Part shown: positions 25,398 through 34,259 of the stretch, piece after piece
How positions within the stretch are numbered: the stretch's first letter is position 1
How the letters are laid out: every line of letters starts with the position of its first letter
Assembly: GCF_029937755.1 (NCBI RefSeq)
Contig: NZ_JAPYPG010000009.1
Location: 1-64,000, forward strand
DNA from: Henriciella sp.
GTDB lineage: Bacteria; Pseudomonadota; Alphaproteobacteria; Caulobacterales; Hyphomonadaceae
Direction of reading: 5' to 3'
DNA: 64,000 nucleotides
Program-made: the position numbers and the translations under genes
The notes under the pieces: generated by a model
Seen by the model: only the letters and a program-made list of their open reading frames with translations
Told to the model about the DNA's origin: nothing
Databases searched by the model: none

Positions 25398-26166
25398 CAA
25401 AAAAGAGGCAGGACGCTCCAAGAAAGTCTACAAACATGACTTGCGTGACCTGCAGATTGAGCTTGTCAAAATTCAGCGACGGGCAATAGCGCATAACCAT
25501 CGTATACTAATAATATTTGAAGGACGGGATGCGGCTGGCAAAGACGGCATCATCAAGCGGATCACCGAACATCTCAGTCCGCGAGAGACGCGCGTCGTTG
25601 CGCTTGGAAAGCCGTCAGACCGGGACACGCGGAGCTGGTATTTCCAACGCTACGCGTCGCATTTGCCAGCCGATGGAGAAATCGTCCTGTTCAATCGGTC
25701 ATGGTACAATCGCGCCGGGGTGGAACGGGTCATGGGATTTGCCAGTGATGACCAGGTTGAAGCGTTTTATGACAATGTTGGCGCGTTCGAAAAAATGCTG
25801 GTTGGCGACGGAACCCAGATTCTCAAATACTATCTCGACATAAGCAAGCCTGAACAGTCGCGCCGCCTCGCAGACCGTGATAAAGATCCGCTCAAACAAT
25901 GGAAGAAAAGCCCGATTGATGCGGTCGCACTCGAAAAGTGGGATGACTATACGGCTGCGCGCGATGACATGCTGCGTCGTACGGACTTGACGCACGCGCC
26001 GTGGTTTGCCGTTCACACCGACGACAAGCGCCAGGCGCGATTGAATACGATCCGGCATATCATCAAATCGATTGATTGTCCGGAGACGGACAAGGCCCTG
26101 GCCGTTCCCGATGAAACAATTGTCTTGCAGGCCACAAAGAAAACCATTGCAGCCCTGCATCGATGA
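25363..26166 (+). CDS. ppk2: Polyphosphate kinase 2 (PPK2 family)
   Basis: 267 residues (an internal ATG at residue 8 is an alternative start). PPK2 P-loop kinase: Walker A EGRDAAGKDG (53-62), Walker B region VLFNRSWYNRAGVERVMGF, and the lid RRLADRDKDPLKQWKKSPID followed by WDDYTAARDDML. It phosphorylates nucleoside diphosphate (or monophosphate) with polyphosphate, or builds polyphosphate. One PPK2 domain, so class I/III size. Overlap with cfa and proximity to the PiT transporter and DUF47 gene point to a phosphate-storage role under stress. Confidence 0.93.
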   Translation: MMKDRSPMPRDDKKEAGRSKKVYKHDLRDLQIELVKIQRRAIAHNHRILIIFEGRDAAGKDGIIKRITEHLSPRETRVVALGKPSDRDTRSWYFQRYASHLPADGEIVLFNRSWYNRAGVERVMGFASDDQVEAFYDNVGAFEKMLVGDGTQILKYYLDISKPEQSRRLADRDKDPLKQWKKSPIDAVALEKWDDYTAARDDMLRRTDLTHAPWFAVHTDDKRQARLNTIRHIIKSIDCPETDKALAVPDETIVLQATKKTIAALHR

Positions 26167-26385
26167 TTCACTTCGTCTTCCAGCACACGATGCTAAACGC
26201 TGTAACCTGGAACAGGGGCGCACTCTCGACCCGGACTCTTGCCAGCATGGAAATGTCAGAGCAGCCCGTTCGGCTGATTTTCGATGCGGCCGCAGCTCGG
26301 TCCAAACAGTTGGAACTGTAACGTATGAGGGCCTCGCGCGTCATATGCGTATCATATCAGAGTAAACTCAAACGTTTGCATCCGT

Positions 26386-26399
26386 TTGATGTTGATCAC
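26386..26399. promoter_or_regulatory. FNR/FixK-type box
   Basis: TTGAT-GTTG-ATCAC, one base from TTGAT-N4-ATCAA. It lies in the 290-base gap after PPK2, 58 bases before the ATG of the small gene at 26458 and ahead of the PiT gene. The rest of this gap (26167-26457) shows no gene and no hairpin with a T tract. Confidence 0.5.
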
Positions 26400-26457
26400 C
26401 CTATCGCAGACGCGACAATCCGTTTTCCGCGTCGATCGCCGACCAGGAGGCCGCCAG

Positions 26458-26670
26458 ATGACAGACAGTCAGGATCAATGTGACGGGCGACCAGTCATCA
26501 TGGTCTATGTGCCAATCTTCCGGGAGAAACTGGCAAAGCTGGAACGTCGCGGGGACGGCCATACACCAGAAGCTGTGCGACTTCGCCGGACACTGGCGCG
26601 CATAGATCTCGGCCTGACCAAATCGAGATCTTGCGACGATCGCCAGATCCGGTTGACTGCCGCAGAATGA
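26458..26670 (+). CDS. Small hypothetical protein
   Basis: 70 residues from the ATG behind ACCAGGAGGCCGCC, a full-strength ribosome site. Soluble, charged and helical-looking (FREKLAKLERRGDGHTPEAVRLRRTLARIDLGL); no Cys pair, signal or membrane span. No family recognised. Preceded by an FNR-type box and followed, after about 100 bases, by the PiT transporter in the same direction. Confidence 0.6.
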   Translation: MTDSQDQCDGRPVIMVYVPIFREKLAKLERRGDGHTPEAVRLRRTLARIDLGLTKSRSCDDRQIRLTAAE

Positions 26671-26773
26671 GCTGTCTCTCCCGGCCAAACGAACCCGCGA
26701 CAGGGAAGCGATTGTGGCGTGTGCGCAGCGCAGCTGCTGTGTCTTCAGTCTCTTAAATCCTGCGGGCGGGTCG

Positions 26774-27814
26774 ATGACCAACACTCTTGTCTTGTTGATC
26801 GCCGGAATTCTGATCGTGCTGGCCTATGATTATACCAATGGCCTCCAGGACGCCGCGAATATGCTTGCCACAATTGTCGCCTCGCGAGCAGCAACGCCAA
26901 TACAAGCCGCGATACTTGTGTCCGTATTCACCTTTCTTGGCCCTGTTCTGGGTGGAACAGCCGTTGCCAATACGATCGGCAACTTTATTGATGTCACTGA
27001 TCTACAGAATATCGCGTCGCTCACGATTGTGCTTTCAGGCTTGGGGGGCGCAATCGGGTGGAATTTAATTACCTGGTGGTTCGGACTGCCAGCATCCTCT
27101 TCTCAAGCGCTCGTAGGCGGTCTGGTTGGGGCTGTGCTGGTTTCTGCCGGACCAGAGCATGTCGTATGGGGGATGTCCGAGTTGAACGCAGGGCGCGTGA
27201 GCGGCGTCACCAAGGTCCTGGGTGCGCTGCTTATTTCGCCAGTCCTCGGATTTCTGTTCGGCTGGATTATCCACCGCTTGGTAAGATTTGCGCTGCGCGG
27301 CGCTCGTCCGGCCGTCAATCGTAACTTGCGCGGATTTCAATGGGTGGCGACCGCAGCGCTCGCCTTTTCTCATGGTACGAATGACGCTCAAAAGGGGATG
27401 GGGATTATCGCCATGTTACTTGTGATCAGCGGCGTCAATGCAGAGTTCACCGTGCCGATTTGGGTGATCCTCGCAAGCGCAACTTCCATCACTTTGGGCA
27501 CGTTTTCAGGTGGTTGGCGGATCGTTCGAACGCTCGGCTTCGGGATCTACAAAGTCAGACCCATTCATGCGCTTGATGCCCAGCTTGCATCGGCAAGCCT
27601 GATTCTGGCCGCGTCCATGACGGGCGCGCCGGTTTCAACCACTCAGGTCGTGAGCACGTCCATAATGGGCATCGGTGCATCTGAGCGTCCAAAGTCGGTC
27701 CGCTGGGGCACGGCGCAGCACATCATAGGCGCCTGGCTGATTACCATGCCCGGTGCAGCCGCGATATCGATCGCGCTGTATCTTCTTATGCAAGCGCTTG
27801 GCGCAATCGTTTAG
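26774..27814 (+). CDS. pit: PiT-family inorganic phosphate transporter
   Basis: 346 residues, about ten membrane spans in two inverted PHO4 halves. Signatures: YDYTNGLQDAANMLATIVASRA (about 20-41; the DAAN variant of the family's N-D-x-A-N) and ALAFSHGTNDAQKGMG in the second half, plus GLPASSSQALVGGLVGA and TGAPVSTTQVVSTSIMG, the paired GxPxSTxxxxxxGx repeats. Imports Pi as metal phosphate with H+ or Na+. Start chosen after GGGCGGG; the frame is open 20 codons further up. The DUF47 partner follows after 33 bases. Confidence 0.93.
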   Translation: MTNTLVLLIAGILIVLAYDYTNGLQDAANMLATIVASRAATPIQAAILVSVFTFLGPVLGGTAVANTIGNFIDVTDLQNIASLTIVLSGLGGAIGWNLITWWFGLPASSSQALVGGLVGAVLVSAGPEHVVWGMSELNAGRVSGVTKVLGALLISPVLGFLFGWIIHRLVRFALRGARPAVNRNLRGFQWVATAALAFSHGTNDAQKGMGIIAMLLVISGVNAEFTVPIWVILASATSITLGTFSGGWRIVRTLGFGIYKVRPIHALDAQLASASLILAASMTGAPVSTTQVVSTSIMGIGASERPKSVRWGTAQHIIGAWLITMPGAAAISIALYLLMQALGAIV

Positions 27815-27847
27815 CAGGACGCCCTCGGGGCACGCGAGAAAGGAAGT

Positions 27848-28618
27848 ATGATGTCGAAACGCCCAGGTGACGTTAAGCGTCCTCCGAGCCTTGTTCGGAT
27901 TTTGAACGGACTGTTTCCGCGCACGCCAGATTTTCATCAGTTGCTCAATGATCAATGTGAACTCGTCGTGCAGGGGATGGAGGTTTTTGCTGAATTCATG
28001 ATGACGGGGGACCAAGCCGCTGCCGACAGGGTTCGCCAGCTCGAACACGAAGGCGACAGTTTGAAAGCAAGAAACATCGATATACTGAACCGTTCCTTCG
28101 CAACGCCCTATGATCGTGAAGACATCTACCGCGCGATTACCGCTATCGATGATGGGCTCAACTATGCCAAAACCTCGGTGTGGGAGATGGATGTTCTTGG
28201 AGTGAGCCCCGACAAGCCTATGGCTGAAATGGCTGACTTGCTGCTGCAGGGCGCCAGATCACTGCAACGCGGATTCAGTGTTCTGAAAACCAATCCGGGG
28301 GAAGCGGAACGCGCCGCAAACGCTGTTCGCAAGACCGAGCGTCACGTTGAGAAAGTCTATCGGCGAGCGATAGCCGAATTATTCAGCCCGCAGCATTATG
28401 CCAACGATTTGGCGGCGCGACGCAAGGACCTCAGTGAGGATTTACGACCTTTGCTCGAACCGGACGATAAGGCGAGCTGCGACTCTGTCCTGAAAGGGGT
28501 TTCCTTTGTCATGGAGACGCTCAAGCGTCGGGAAATTTATCGCCACCTCTCAAATGCGGCCGATCACTTTGCGCATGCCGGCGATATTCTGCACGATATT
28601 ACCGTCAAATCCGCCTGA
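27848..28618 (+). CDS. DUF47/PhoU-like accessory of the PiT transporter
   Basis: 256 residues, all-helical, PhoU_div/DUF47 family: FFPRTPDFHQLLNDQCELVVQGMEVFAEFM, VRQLEHEGDSLKARNIDILNRSFATPYDREDIYRAITAIDDGLNY, ETLKRREIYRHLSNAADHFAHAGDIL. The E/D-x-x-x-D patterns are the metal-binding sites of PhoU-type three-helix bundles. These proteins sit beside PiT transporters and are thought to regulate them. AAGGAAGT ribosome site; the second Met is an alternative start. The 182 bases after it (28619-28800) hold no credible gene. Confidence 0.92.
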   Translation: MMSKRPGDVKRPPSLVRILNGLFPRTPDFHQLLNDQCELVVQGMEVFAEFMMTGDQAAADRVRQLEHEGDSLKARNIDILNRSFATPYDREDIYRAITAIDDGLNYAKTSVWEMDVLGVSPDKPMAEMADLLLQGARSLQRGFSVLKTNPGEAERAANAVRKTERHVEKVYRRAIAELFSPQHYANDLAARRKDLSEDLRPLLEPDDKASCDSVLKGVSFVMETLKRREIYRHLSNAADHFAHAGDILHDITVKSA

Positions 28619-28800
28619 TATTGTCGGTCCCTGATATCCTGGCTCAAACCAATCCCCTTGCGCTTTTTGGACTTTGCCGCCCGCAAGCAGACGCGACATT
28701 CAGCGAAAGACGCGCGCAATCACTCTTTCTCGTCAACTTTGAACGCCTCGTCATGGCCGCTCCGTATTCCTTCAATGAGGTATCAATTGCCCAGGATCCA

Positions 28801-29133
28801 TCAAAACCAAACCTTAAACAGGCGTAAAGTGAGCACGATCAGTATGGTCCAGCAGCTTAGATAGATTGCTGTGAGCCAAAGTTGCTGATCGGATATGCCT
28901 GGGCGTCTGTGGCGAACGCTGCGGATCAAGGCGACAAGGTGAACCGTCAGTCCGAGAAGGGCAATCAGCGCAGCGGTTTCTGCGATATAAGGTGCCACGA
29001 TTGCACCTAGTCCCACGCCAAACAGGCCAATCCCAAGGCTGGATATGACGCAGGTCAAGACCTTGGGTAAAGTGTGGGAGGAGTGGCTTGAGCCATCGGA
29101 AGTTTGCCGGCGGGGACTTTGGTGAGAGTTCAT
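28801..29133 (-). CDS. Small three-span membrane protein
   Basis: 110 residues from the ATG behind CAGGAAAGTTTAAG; the frame is open upstream but with no start signal. Ser/His-rich polar head (1-24), then three hydrophobic segments (about 26-47, 48-70, 86-106: VLTCVISSLGIGLFGVGLGAI, AALIALLGLTVHLVALI, LTAIYLSCWTILIVLTL). No known domain recognised. Lies alone between the phosphate genes and NhaA, on the minus strand. Confidence 0.62.
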   Translation of the reverse strand: MNSHQSPRRQTSDGSSHSSHTLPKVLTCVISSLGIGLFGVGLGAIVAPYIAETAALIALLGLTVHLVALIRSVRHRRPGISDQQLWLTAIYLSCWTILIVLTLRLFKVWF

Positions 29134-29626
29134 CTTAAACTTTCCTGTATTGTGATGTGGTTCGCCGTCCGAGCCACATCGCAGCCAATAGGACTGCAAG
29201 ACGAACAGACGCAGACCTTGGCCGCGCATTACACGTTTCAGTTTTTTTGCAGCTAAACGAAACAAGACGTCCAGCCCGCAGGCGCTTCCGCGACATTGCG
29301 AGACCCATTCTAGACTCACTCACGAGGCTGGGACCGCAGCCGTTCGCGCCCTCGGAGTGAACGTGCCAAGTCGAAGGCGACGCCACCTAAGGAATCATTG
29401 CAGGATTGCGCCCAATATTCGGATATCGTTTCTATCCCAGCTGGCAGGTCGGTGTATCCTGGCTTGCAAGCGGTCCAAATATTTCAGGTGATTGTGTGGT
29501 CGATTTGAACGCCTGCGACCGCATCCGGCTCAGCCGTACGAGGTCTTCATCGGTGGGGACGCCAATTGGGTGGCAACACGATTGGCATCGCCGCAAATGG
29601 CCAGTAAGGGCGCACCAGCAACATTA
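29134..29626. other. 493-base gap with no recognised gene
   Basis: Short frames on both strands have no ribosome site and no family resemblance. No tRNA, hairpin terminator, direct repeat or copper-type operator was found. Frames that extend into the NhaA gene from this side are antisense shadows. Confidence 0.55.
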
Positions 29627-30961
29627 TCATCGAGCGAATGTCTCATCGGGTCTGAGTGGCTGGAGCCTTTGTCTGGCGGCAGCAAGCAGGCCAAGCCCGG
29701 TCACCGCCGAAAGCGTGGACCCGATGATCACACTCAAAGTGACCCCTTGCAAAGCGGTTGGACTATCGAATGCGAGCGCCGCCACGAACAGGCTGATTGT
29801 AAACCCAACCCCCGCCAGAAAGGACGCGCCGAGCAAATGCAGCCAGCTGACGCCGAAAGGTCGTTTGCCTAACCCACTCCAGACAGCCAGGCTGGCCGCA
29901 CCAAATACACCAAGCGGCTTGCCAAGGAAAAGGCCCAGCCCGGCGCCGAGGCTGGCGGGTCCGAGCAGGGAGGATGGCGTTATGCCCGCCAAGTGAATGC
30001 CGGAGTTGAAAAAGGCGAAGATCGGGACAACCCCATAAGCGACCCATGGCTTCATGCCCGCTTCGATGACCGCAAGTACGGGGCGCCCATTGATTGTAAG
30101 CGGAATGGTCCAGGCCACGAGGACACCGGCAATGGTCGCATGCACGCCTGATTCCAGAACCGCGACCCACACAAATATGCCTATCAGGACATAGGGCGTC
30201 ATATTTGAAATGCGCATTCGGTTGAACCCGATCAGGACGGCAAGGCCGAAACCAGCCATAGTCAGCGAGACGAGGCTCACCCCCTCAGTATAGAAGAGCG
30301 CGATGACAGCCAGCGTTCCGAAATCATCGAATACGGCGAGCGCCATCAGGAAGACTTTCAGACTGGCCGGAACGCGGGCACCAAGTACCGACAAGACGGC
30401 GAGTGCGAGTACAATATCGGTCGCGACCGGTACCGCCCAGCCATGTTCGGTGTCCGGATTACCCGCATTGAACATCAGATAGATTGCAGCAGGGGCGAGC
30501 ATACCGCCCAGTGCGCCAATCGCGGGAAGGGCGATCCTGCGCGGCGATGCAAGGTCGCCGACCAAAACTTCTCGTTTGATTTCGAGCCCGACCGCAAAGA
30601 AGAAGAAGACCATCAGGCCCTCATTGATCCAATCGACAAGTGGTTTGGACAGCCCGACCTCTCCGAGTTGAATCGAGAAAGGCGTATGATGGATAAAATC
30701 GTAGGTCCCAACAGCCGGAGAATTAACCCAGATAAAAGCGATGGACATGGCTGCGAAAACGGCAAGCGCAGCATGCCGTGTCGACGCGCTTGAATCGGCA
30801 GGCAGATGGCCGGCGTCTGCGGTGGCTGCCTTCGGATCTGGAATGAAAGGGGCTTTATCCACACAGTCAGATACGTCTGGTTGGGGTTCACCCCTTGGCC
30901 AGGCCGTCAATAGATCAAGGTATCCTGACAAGCGCAAACTATTCGCGTTGTATGAAACCAA
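29627..30961 (-). CDS. nhaA: Na+/H+ antiporter NhaA
   Basis: 444 residues. A 60-residue polar N-terminal extension precedes span 1 (TRHAALAVFAAMSIAFIWVN). NhaA hallmarks: INEGLMVFFFFAVGLEIKREVLVGDL, PVATDIVLALAVLSVLGARVPASLKVFLMALAVFDDFGTLAVIALFY with the paired Asp-Asp (ion site), and FFNSGIHL. It exchanges Na+ for H+ for alkaline or salt homeostasis. The stop is followed by the gap to 29134. The long N-terminal tail is unusual; start position is less sure than the identity. Confidence 0.93.
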   Translation of the reverse strand: MVSYNANSLRLSGYLDLLTAWPRGEPQPDVSDCVDKAPFIPDPKAATADAGHLPADSSASTRHAALAVFAAMSIAFIWVNSPAVGTYDFIHHTPFSIQLGEVGLSKPLVDWINEGLMVFFFFAVGLEIKREVLVGDLASPRRIALPAIGALGGMLAPAAIYLMFNAGNPDTEHGWAVPVATDIVLALAVLSVLGARVPASLKVFLMALAVFDDFGTLAVIALFYTEGVSLVSLTMAGFGLAVLIGFNRMRISNMTPYVLIGIFVWVAVLESGVHATIAGVLVAWTIPLTINGRPVLAVIEAGMKPWVAYGVVPIFAFFNSGIHLAGITPSSLLGPASLGAGLGLFLGKPLGVFGAASLAVWSGLGKRPFGVSWLHLLGASFLAGVGFTISLFVAALAFDSPTALQGVTLSVIIGSTLSAVTGLGLLAAARQRLQPLRPDETFAR

Positions 30962-31262
30962 GAGCGCTTTTCCCGCGATGGGGGCTGGTGATCAGTTCTG
31001 CGCAGCATCATGCCTCGTGAAGAATTTCGTCTGCGTATGAGTGCGCCGGACCACTGCCGCGTATCTGTATTAGTCTTTCATGAAACATGCTGAGCACAGG
31101 CGTCGGAAAAAACCGTCATTTACTTTGAGCCAAATGAGCCAGTTCGCACCGGGAAGGCCCCCGATCGCCTGGGTTGCCTCTGCGAAAGAACGCGCTGAAT
31201 CCGCGGCGGCCCGGCTTCAGTTTCGTACAGGTTGTCGCCATCGAGGAGCATGGTTCAGAGTG
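30962..31262. other. 301-base gap between nhaA and the D-2-hydroxyacid dehydrogenase
   Basis: Divergent intergenic region. An open frame from 31080 runs into the dehydrogenase but its first 61 codons are Arg/Ala-rich and unlike the family. No clear operator, FNR box or hairpin was seen. Confidence 0.5.
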
Positions 31263-32303
31263 ATGCAAATTGCGTTTTTCGAAATAGAGCCGCGAGACGC
31301 GGCAACGTTTGACAGTCTGAAGCCAGGCAACAGTCTGAGACTGACAGATGAAGCTCTCTCGGCCGGAAATGCCGGCGCCTTCGTTGATGCCGAAATTGTT
31401 TCCACCTTCATAAATTCGGCCATCGATCGTGCGGTTCTGGATCAGCTGCCAGCGCTCAAATTGATCGCGACGCGATCGACAGGATTTGACCACATTGACA
31501 CCGCCCTGTGCGCCGAACGCGGCATTCGTGTCTGCAATGTGCCGGTCTATGGCGAAAATACCGTCGCCGAACATGTCTTCGCCCTCCTCCTTGCACTCAG
31601 CCATCGCTTGCTCGAGGCGGTGGAGCGCGCTCGCTCAGGGCCATTCTCTCCTGCCGGACTGACGGGCTTCGATCTCGCCGGTAAGACACTAGGCCTGGTG
31701 GGCACCGGCGCCATCGGGCGGCATGTTGTCCGCATTGCTCACGGGTTTGGCATGCATGTTTGTGCATTTGACATCGTGCCGGATTCCGATTTTGCGACGC
31801 GCGAGGGCTTTTCTTATCGGACTTTTGACGACCTCCTAACGACCGCAGACATAATATCCCTGCACGTGCCGTCCACGCCTCAGACCCGTCATCTCCTATC
31901 TGCGGACGCCTTCATGCGCATGAAGGACGGTGTCGTAATCATCAACACGGCGCGCGGCGACGTGGTCGATAGCCATGCGCTCATCGAGGCTTTAAAGAGC
32001 GGAAAGGTGGCGGCGGCCGGACTTGACGTCCTGCCTGATGAACCCATGCTTCGCGAAGAGGCAGAGCTGATCTGTTCGGTTGATTGTGACGGAGATGATC
32101 TGCGCACCCTGGTTGCCGACCAGGTTCTATTGCGAATGCCCAATGTGATCGTGACACCTCACTCCGCTTTCAATACGCGAGAAGCCATCGCCCGCATTGC
32201 CGAAACCACAATCAAGAACATCAAGACGTATCTAGCGGGCGAGCCGCAAAACCTGGTCGCAACGCAGAAAAATCTGTCACTGAAGGAGCAAGAGCATGTC
32301 TGA
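31263..32303 (+). CDS. D-isomer-specific 2-hydroxyacid dehydrogenase (D-lactate dehydrogenase-like)
   Basis: 346 residues from MQIAFFEIEPRD, where the family alignment begins. Catalytic substrate domain then Rossmann NAD domain: TRSTGFDHIDTALC, VPVYGENTVAEHVFALLLAL, GLVGTGAIGRHVVRIAHGFGM (GxGxxG), LHVPSTPQTRHLL, INTARGDVVD (catalytic Arg), DVLPDEP (Glu) and NVIVTPHSAFNT (catalytic His). Closest in layout to fermentative D-lactate dehydrogenases, reducing pyruvate to D-lactate with NADH. Its last 8 bases overlap the type II GAPDH gene, implying that NADH made by the GAPDH is reoxidised here. Confidence 0.9.
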   Translation: MQIAFFEIEPRDAATFDSLKPGNSLRLTDEALSAGNAGAFVDAEIVSTFINSAIDRAVLDQLPALKLIATRSTGFDHIDTALCAERGIRVCNVPVYGENTVAEHVFALLLALSHRLLEAVERARSGPFSPAGLTGFDLAGKTLGLVGTGAIGRHVVRIAHGFGMHVCAFDIVPDSDFATREGFSYRTFDDLLTTADIISLHVPSTPQTRHLLSADAFMRMKDGVVIINTARGDVVDSHALIEALKSGKVAAAGLDVLPDEPMLREEAELICSVDCDGDDLRTLVADQVLLRMPNVIVTPHSAFNTREAIARIAETTIKNIKTYLAGEPQNLVATQKNLSLKEQEHV

Positions 32304-33333
32304 CAAGTCAATCCGGGTCGCCGTAAACGGTTACGGTGTCATCGGCAAACGCGTTGCCGATGCCGTGACACGCCAGGACGATATGCAGCTGGCAGGCATC
32401 GCTGATACATCTGTTGACTGGCGGCTGCGTGTCGCGAACCAGCGAGGCTATCGAGTCTTTGCGGCAACCCCAAAGGCGCACACATCGATGAGCAAAGCGG
32501 GTATAGTACTGTCAGGCAATTTGGATGACCTCCTGGACGAGGCAGATATTGTCGTCGATTGCACACCGAAACATGTTGCAACCGGAAATGTTGCTCTCTT
32601 CCGAAAGCGGGGGCTCAGATTCATTGTACAAGGTGGCGAACCCCACGCCCTTACCGAGCACTCATTCGTCGCCGAATCGAATTTTGACAGCGCTGTGGGC
32701 AGATATGAAACGCGGATTGTCTCCTGCAACACGACGTCGATTGTTCGAACGCTCGGCGCGCTGAAACGGGCAGGTTTGCTCAAAAAGGCGCGCGGCACGC
32801 TTTTGCGCCGCGCCACCGATCCCTGGGAAAGCCATCAGAGCGGCATCATGAACACGCTAGTCCCGGAACAAAGCATTCCAAGCCATCAAGGCCCGGATGC
32901 CCAAAGCGTCGATCCGGATTTCGATGTCGTGACGATGGCGGTCAAGGTGCCGGAAACACTTGCGCATCTGCATTATTGGAACGTTGAACTGTCGCGCGCC
33001 GCCGACCGAGAGGAGGTATTGGCGGCATTTCACTCTTCGACGCGTATCGCCATGGTCAGACTGGACGACGGACTGACGGGTATAAACAGTGTCAAGGAAC
33101 TCATGGCCGACCTGAAACGTCCAAATGACAACCTATACGAAGTCGCTCTTTGGGAAGACCTGGTTACGATTCAGAATAATGAACTCTTTTATGCCTATAT
33201 GGTCGACAATCAGGCGATCGTCATCCCGGAAACGATTGATGCGATCAGGGCGCTGACAGGGCTTTCGACAGATTCACAAAAATCCATCGCGAAGACCAAT
33301 GCCGCCCTCGGTATTGGATCGGCGCTCTATTGA
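32296..33333 (+). CDS. gap2: Type II (archaeal-type) glyceraldehyde-3-phosphate dehydrogenase
   Basis: 345 residues. Matches archaeal GAPDH from end to end: IRVAVNGYGVIGKRVADAV (6-24, NAD(P) motif), EADIVVDCTPKHVATGN, VQGGE, catalytic SCNTTS with Cys144, RATDPWESHQSGIMNTLVPE, SHQGPDAQSVDPDFDVVTMAVKVPETLAHLHYWNVEL, YEVALWED. Classic bacterial Gap has SCTTN instead. Type II GAPDH in bacteria is uncommon and usually transferred. Start ATG overlaps the dehydrogenase stop. It oxidises glyceraldehyde 3-phosphate, giving NAD(P)H and 1,3-bisphosphoglycerate. Confidence 0.94.
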   Translation: MSDKSIRVAVNGYGVIGKRVADAVTRQDDMQLAGIADTSVDWRLRVANQRGYRVFAATPKAHTSMSKAGIVLSGNLDDLLDEADIVVDCTPKHVATGNVALFRKRGLRFIVQGGEPHALTEHSFVAESNFDSAVGRYETRIVSCNTTSIVRTLGALKRAGLLKKARGTLLRRATDPWESHQSGIMNTLVPEQSIPSHQGPDAQSVDPDFDVVTMAVKVPETLAHLHYWNVELSRAADREEVLAAFHSSTRIAMVRLDDGLTGINSVKELMADLKRPNDNLYEVALWEDLVTIQNNELFYAYMVDNQAIVIPETIDAIRALTGLSTDSQKSIAKTNAALGIGSALY

Positions 33334-33439
33334 AACCGTGATGGCGTGGACCGAGGCGTGTGCGTTGCAAGATCGGTACGTCGCGGCGCCAAACCGCCTG
33401 GCAGTGAGCCTAGGGTTTGGTGCCCGAATAGATGGAGAT

Positions 33440-34081
33440 CTATCCGGTCGGCGTGAGCGTGACGCTCTGCTCTTTGGCATGCGTAAATCCCGCACCCCGC
33501 ATGAATTCGGGCAGCCGGCCGTCCTTGTTGGCTCTGGTGTCGGCATAGCCATCGGTCAGGCGGACCAGGTTGAAAGCAAGCTTCATCGGTATTGAGCGCT
33601 GCCGACCGTAATCAGCGATCAGCAACTCGCCACCGGGTTTGAGGAGGCGAAAAGCGTTTGCGAGGATACTTGTTTTAACAGAGACCGGGCACTGGTGGAG
33701 CACGAGGCTGATCAGAATCTTGTCCGCGCTTCCCGGCCGGACAATGTGGTCAATCTTTTTGTCGCCCATCGCGGTTACGAATTCGATAGCGGCTCCAGCT
33801 CTTACCGCTTTCGCTTCGGCGATCGTTCGTATGTCGGGGTCCGGATCAATTGCGATCATGCGAATGCCAGGCTGCGTTGTTTTGATCAGACACGCCATGC
33901 TCGCAGTGCCCGCGCCGATATCGATGATTGTCTCTCCGCCTCTGGGGGCCAAAGCGACGAGCAGCCTGGCTCGCCATGTTTTCTCACGGGTCAGGAGAGC
34001 AATGGCGCGATCATAAAGTTCTATCGAACCATGAGGGCCGAGTGCGGGCGTGTAGTTAGGAGCTGGTAACTTGGTCATCAC
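33440..34081 (-). CDS. Class I SAM-dependent methyltransferase
   Basis: 213 residues. Rossmann methyltransferase: motif I ETIIDIGAGTASMACLIK (about 50-67), motif II IRMIAIDPDPDIRTIAEAKAVRAG, ISLVLHQCP, and LLKPGGELLIADYGRQRS. Resembles UbiE/type 11 methyltransferases; substrate unknown. Convergent with the GAPDH gene (about 100 bases of gap) and divergent from the porin gene. The second Met may be the true start. Confidence 0.88.
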   Translation of the reverse strand: MMTKLPAPNYTPALGPHGSIELYDRAIALLTREKTWRARLLVALAPRGGETIIDIGAGTASMACLIKTTQPGIRMIAIDPDPDIRTIAEAKAVRAGAAIEFVTAMGDKKIDHIVRPGSADKILISLVLHQCPVSVKTSILANAFRLLKPGGELLIADYGRQRSIPMKLAFNLVRLTDGYADTRANKDGRLPEFMRGAGFTHAKEQSVTLTPTG

Positions 34082-34112
34082 CCGACCCTAGAGCGGAGCA
34101 AACCCGCCAGTA

Positions 34113-34125
34113 TTGAATGTTTCAA
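34113..34125. promoter_or_regulatory. TTGAA-TGT-TTCAA palindrome
   Basis: Perfect 5-3-5 inverted repeat in the 178-base divergent region between the methyltransferase (ATG 34081) and the porin (ATG 34260). Spacing differs by one base from FNR boxes, so it is not counted as one. Candidate operator only. Confidence 0.35.
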
Positions 34126-34259
34126 CTGTATTGAAAAACGGCGGCTGTGTAAGTTCCCGGTGTAATGAGTGAGGGAAGGTGGCGTCCATGCCGTATCACC
34201 ATAAAGGCTGATCGCTCCCATTTGCGGCAGGCTTGGTCCCATGCGCATTGGAGACACCG

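Noticed and set aside
29492-29872. 126-codon frame in the gap before nhaA
   Set aside because: Runs antisense into the nhaA coding region, lacks a ribosome site and matches no family I recognise.
34113-34125. Palindrome TTGAATGTTTCAA considered as an FNR box
   Set aside because: Spacer is three bases, not four; recorded as an undefined candidate operator instead.
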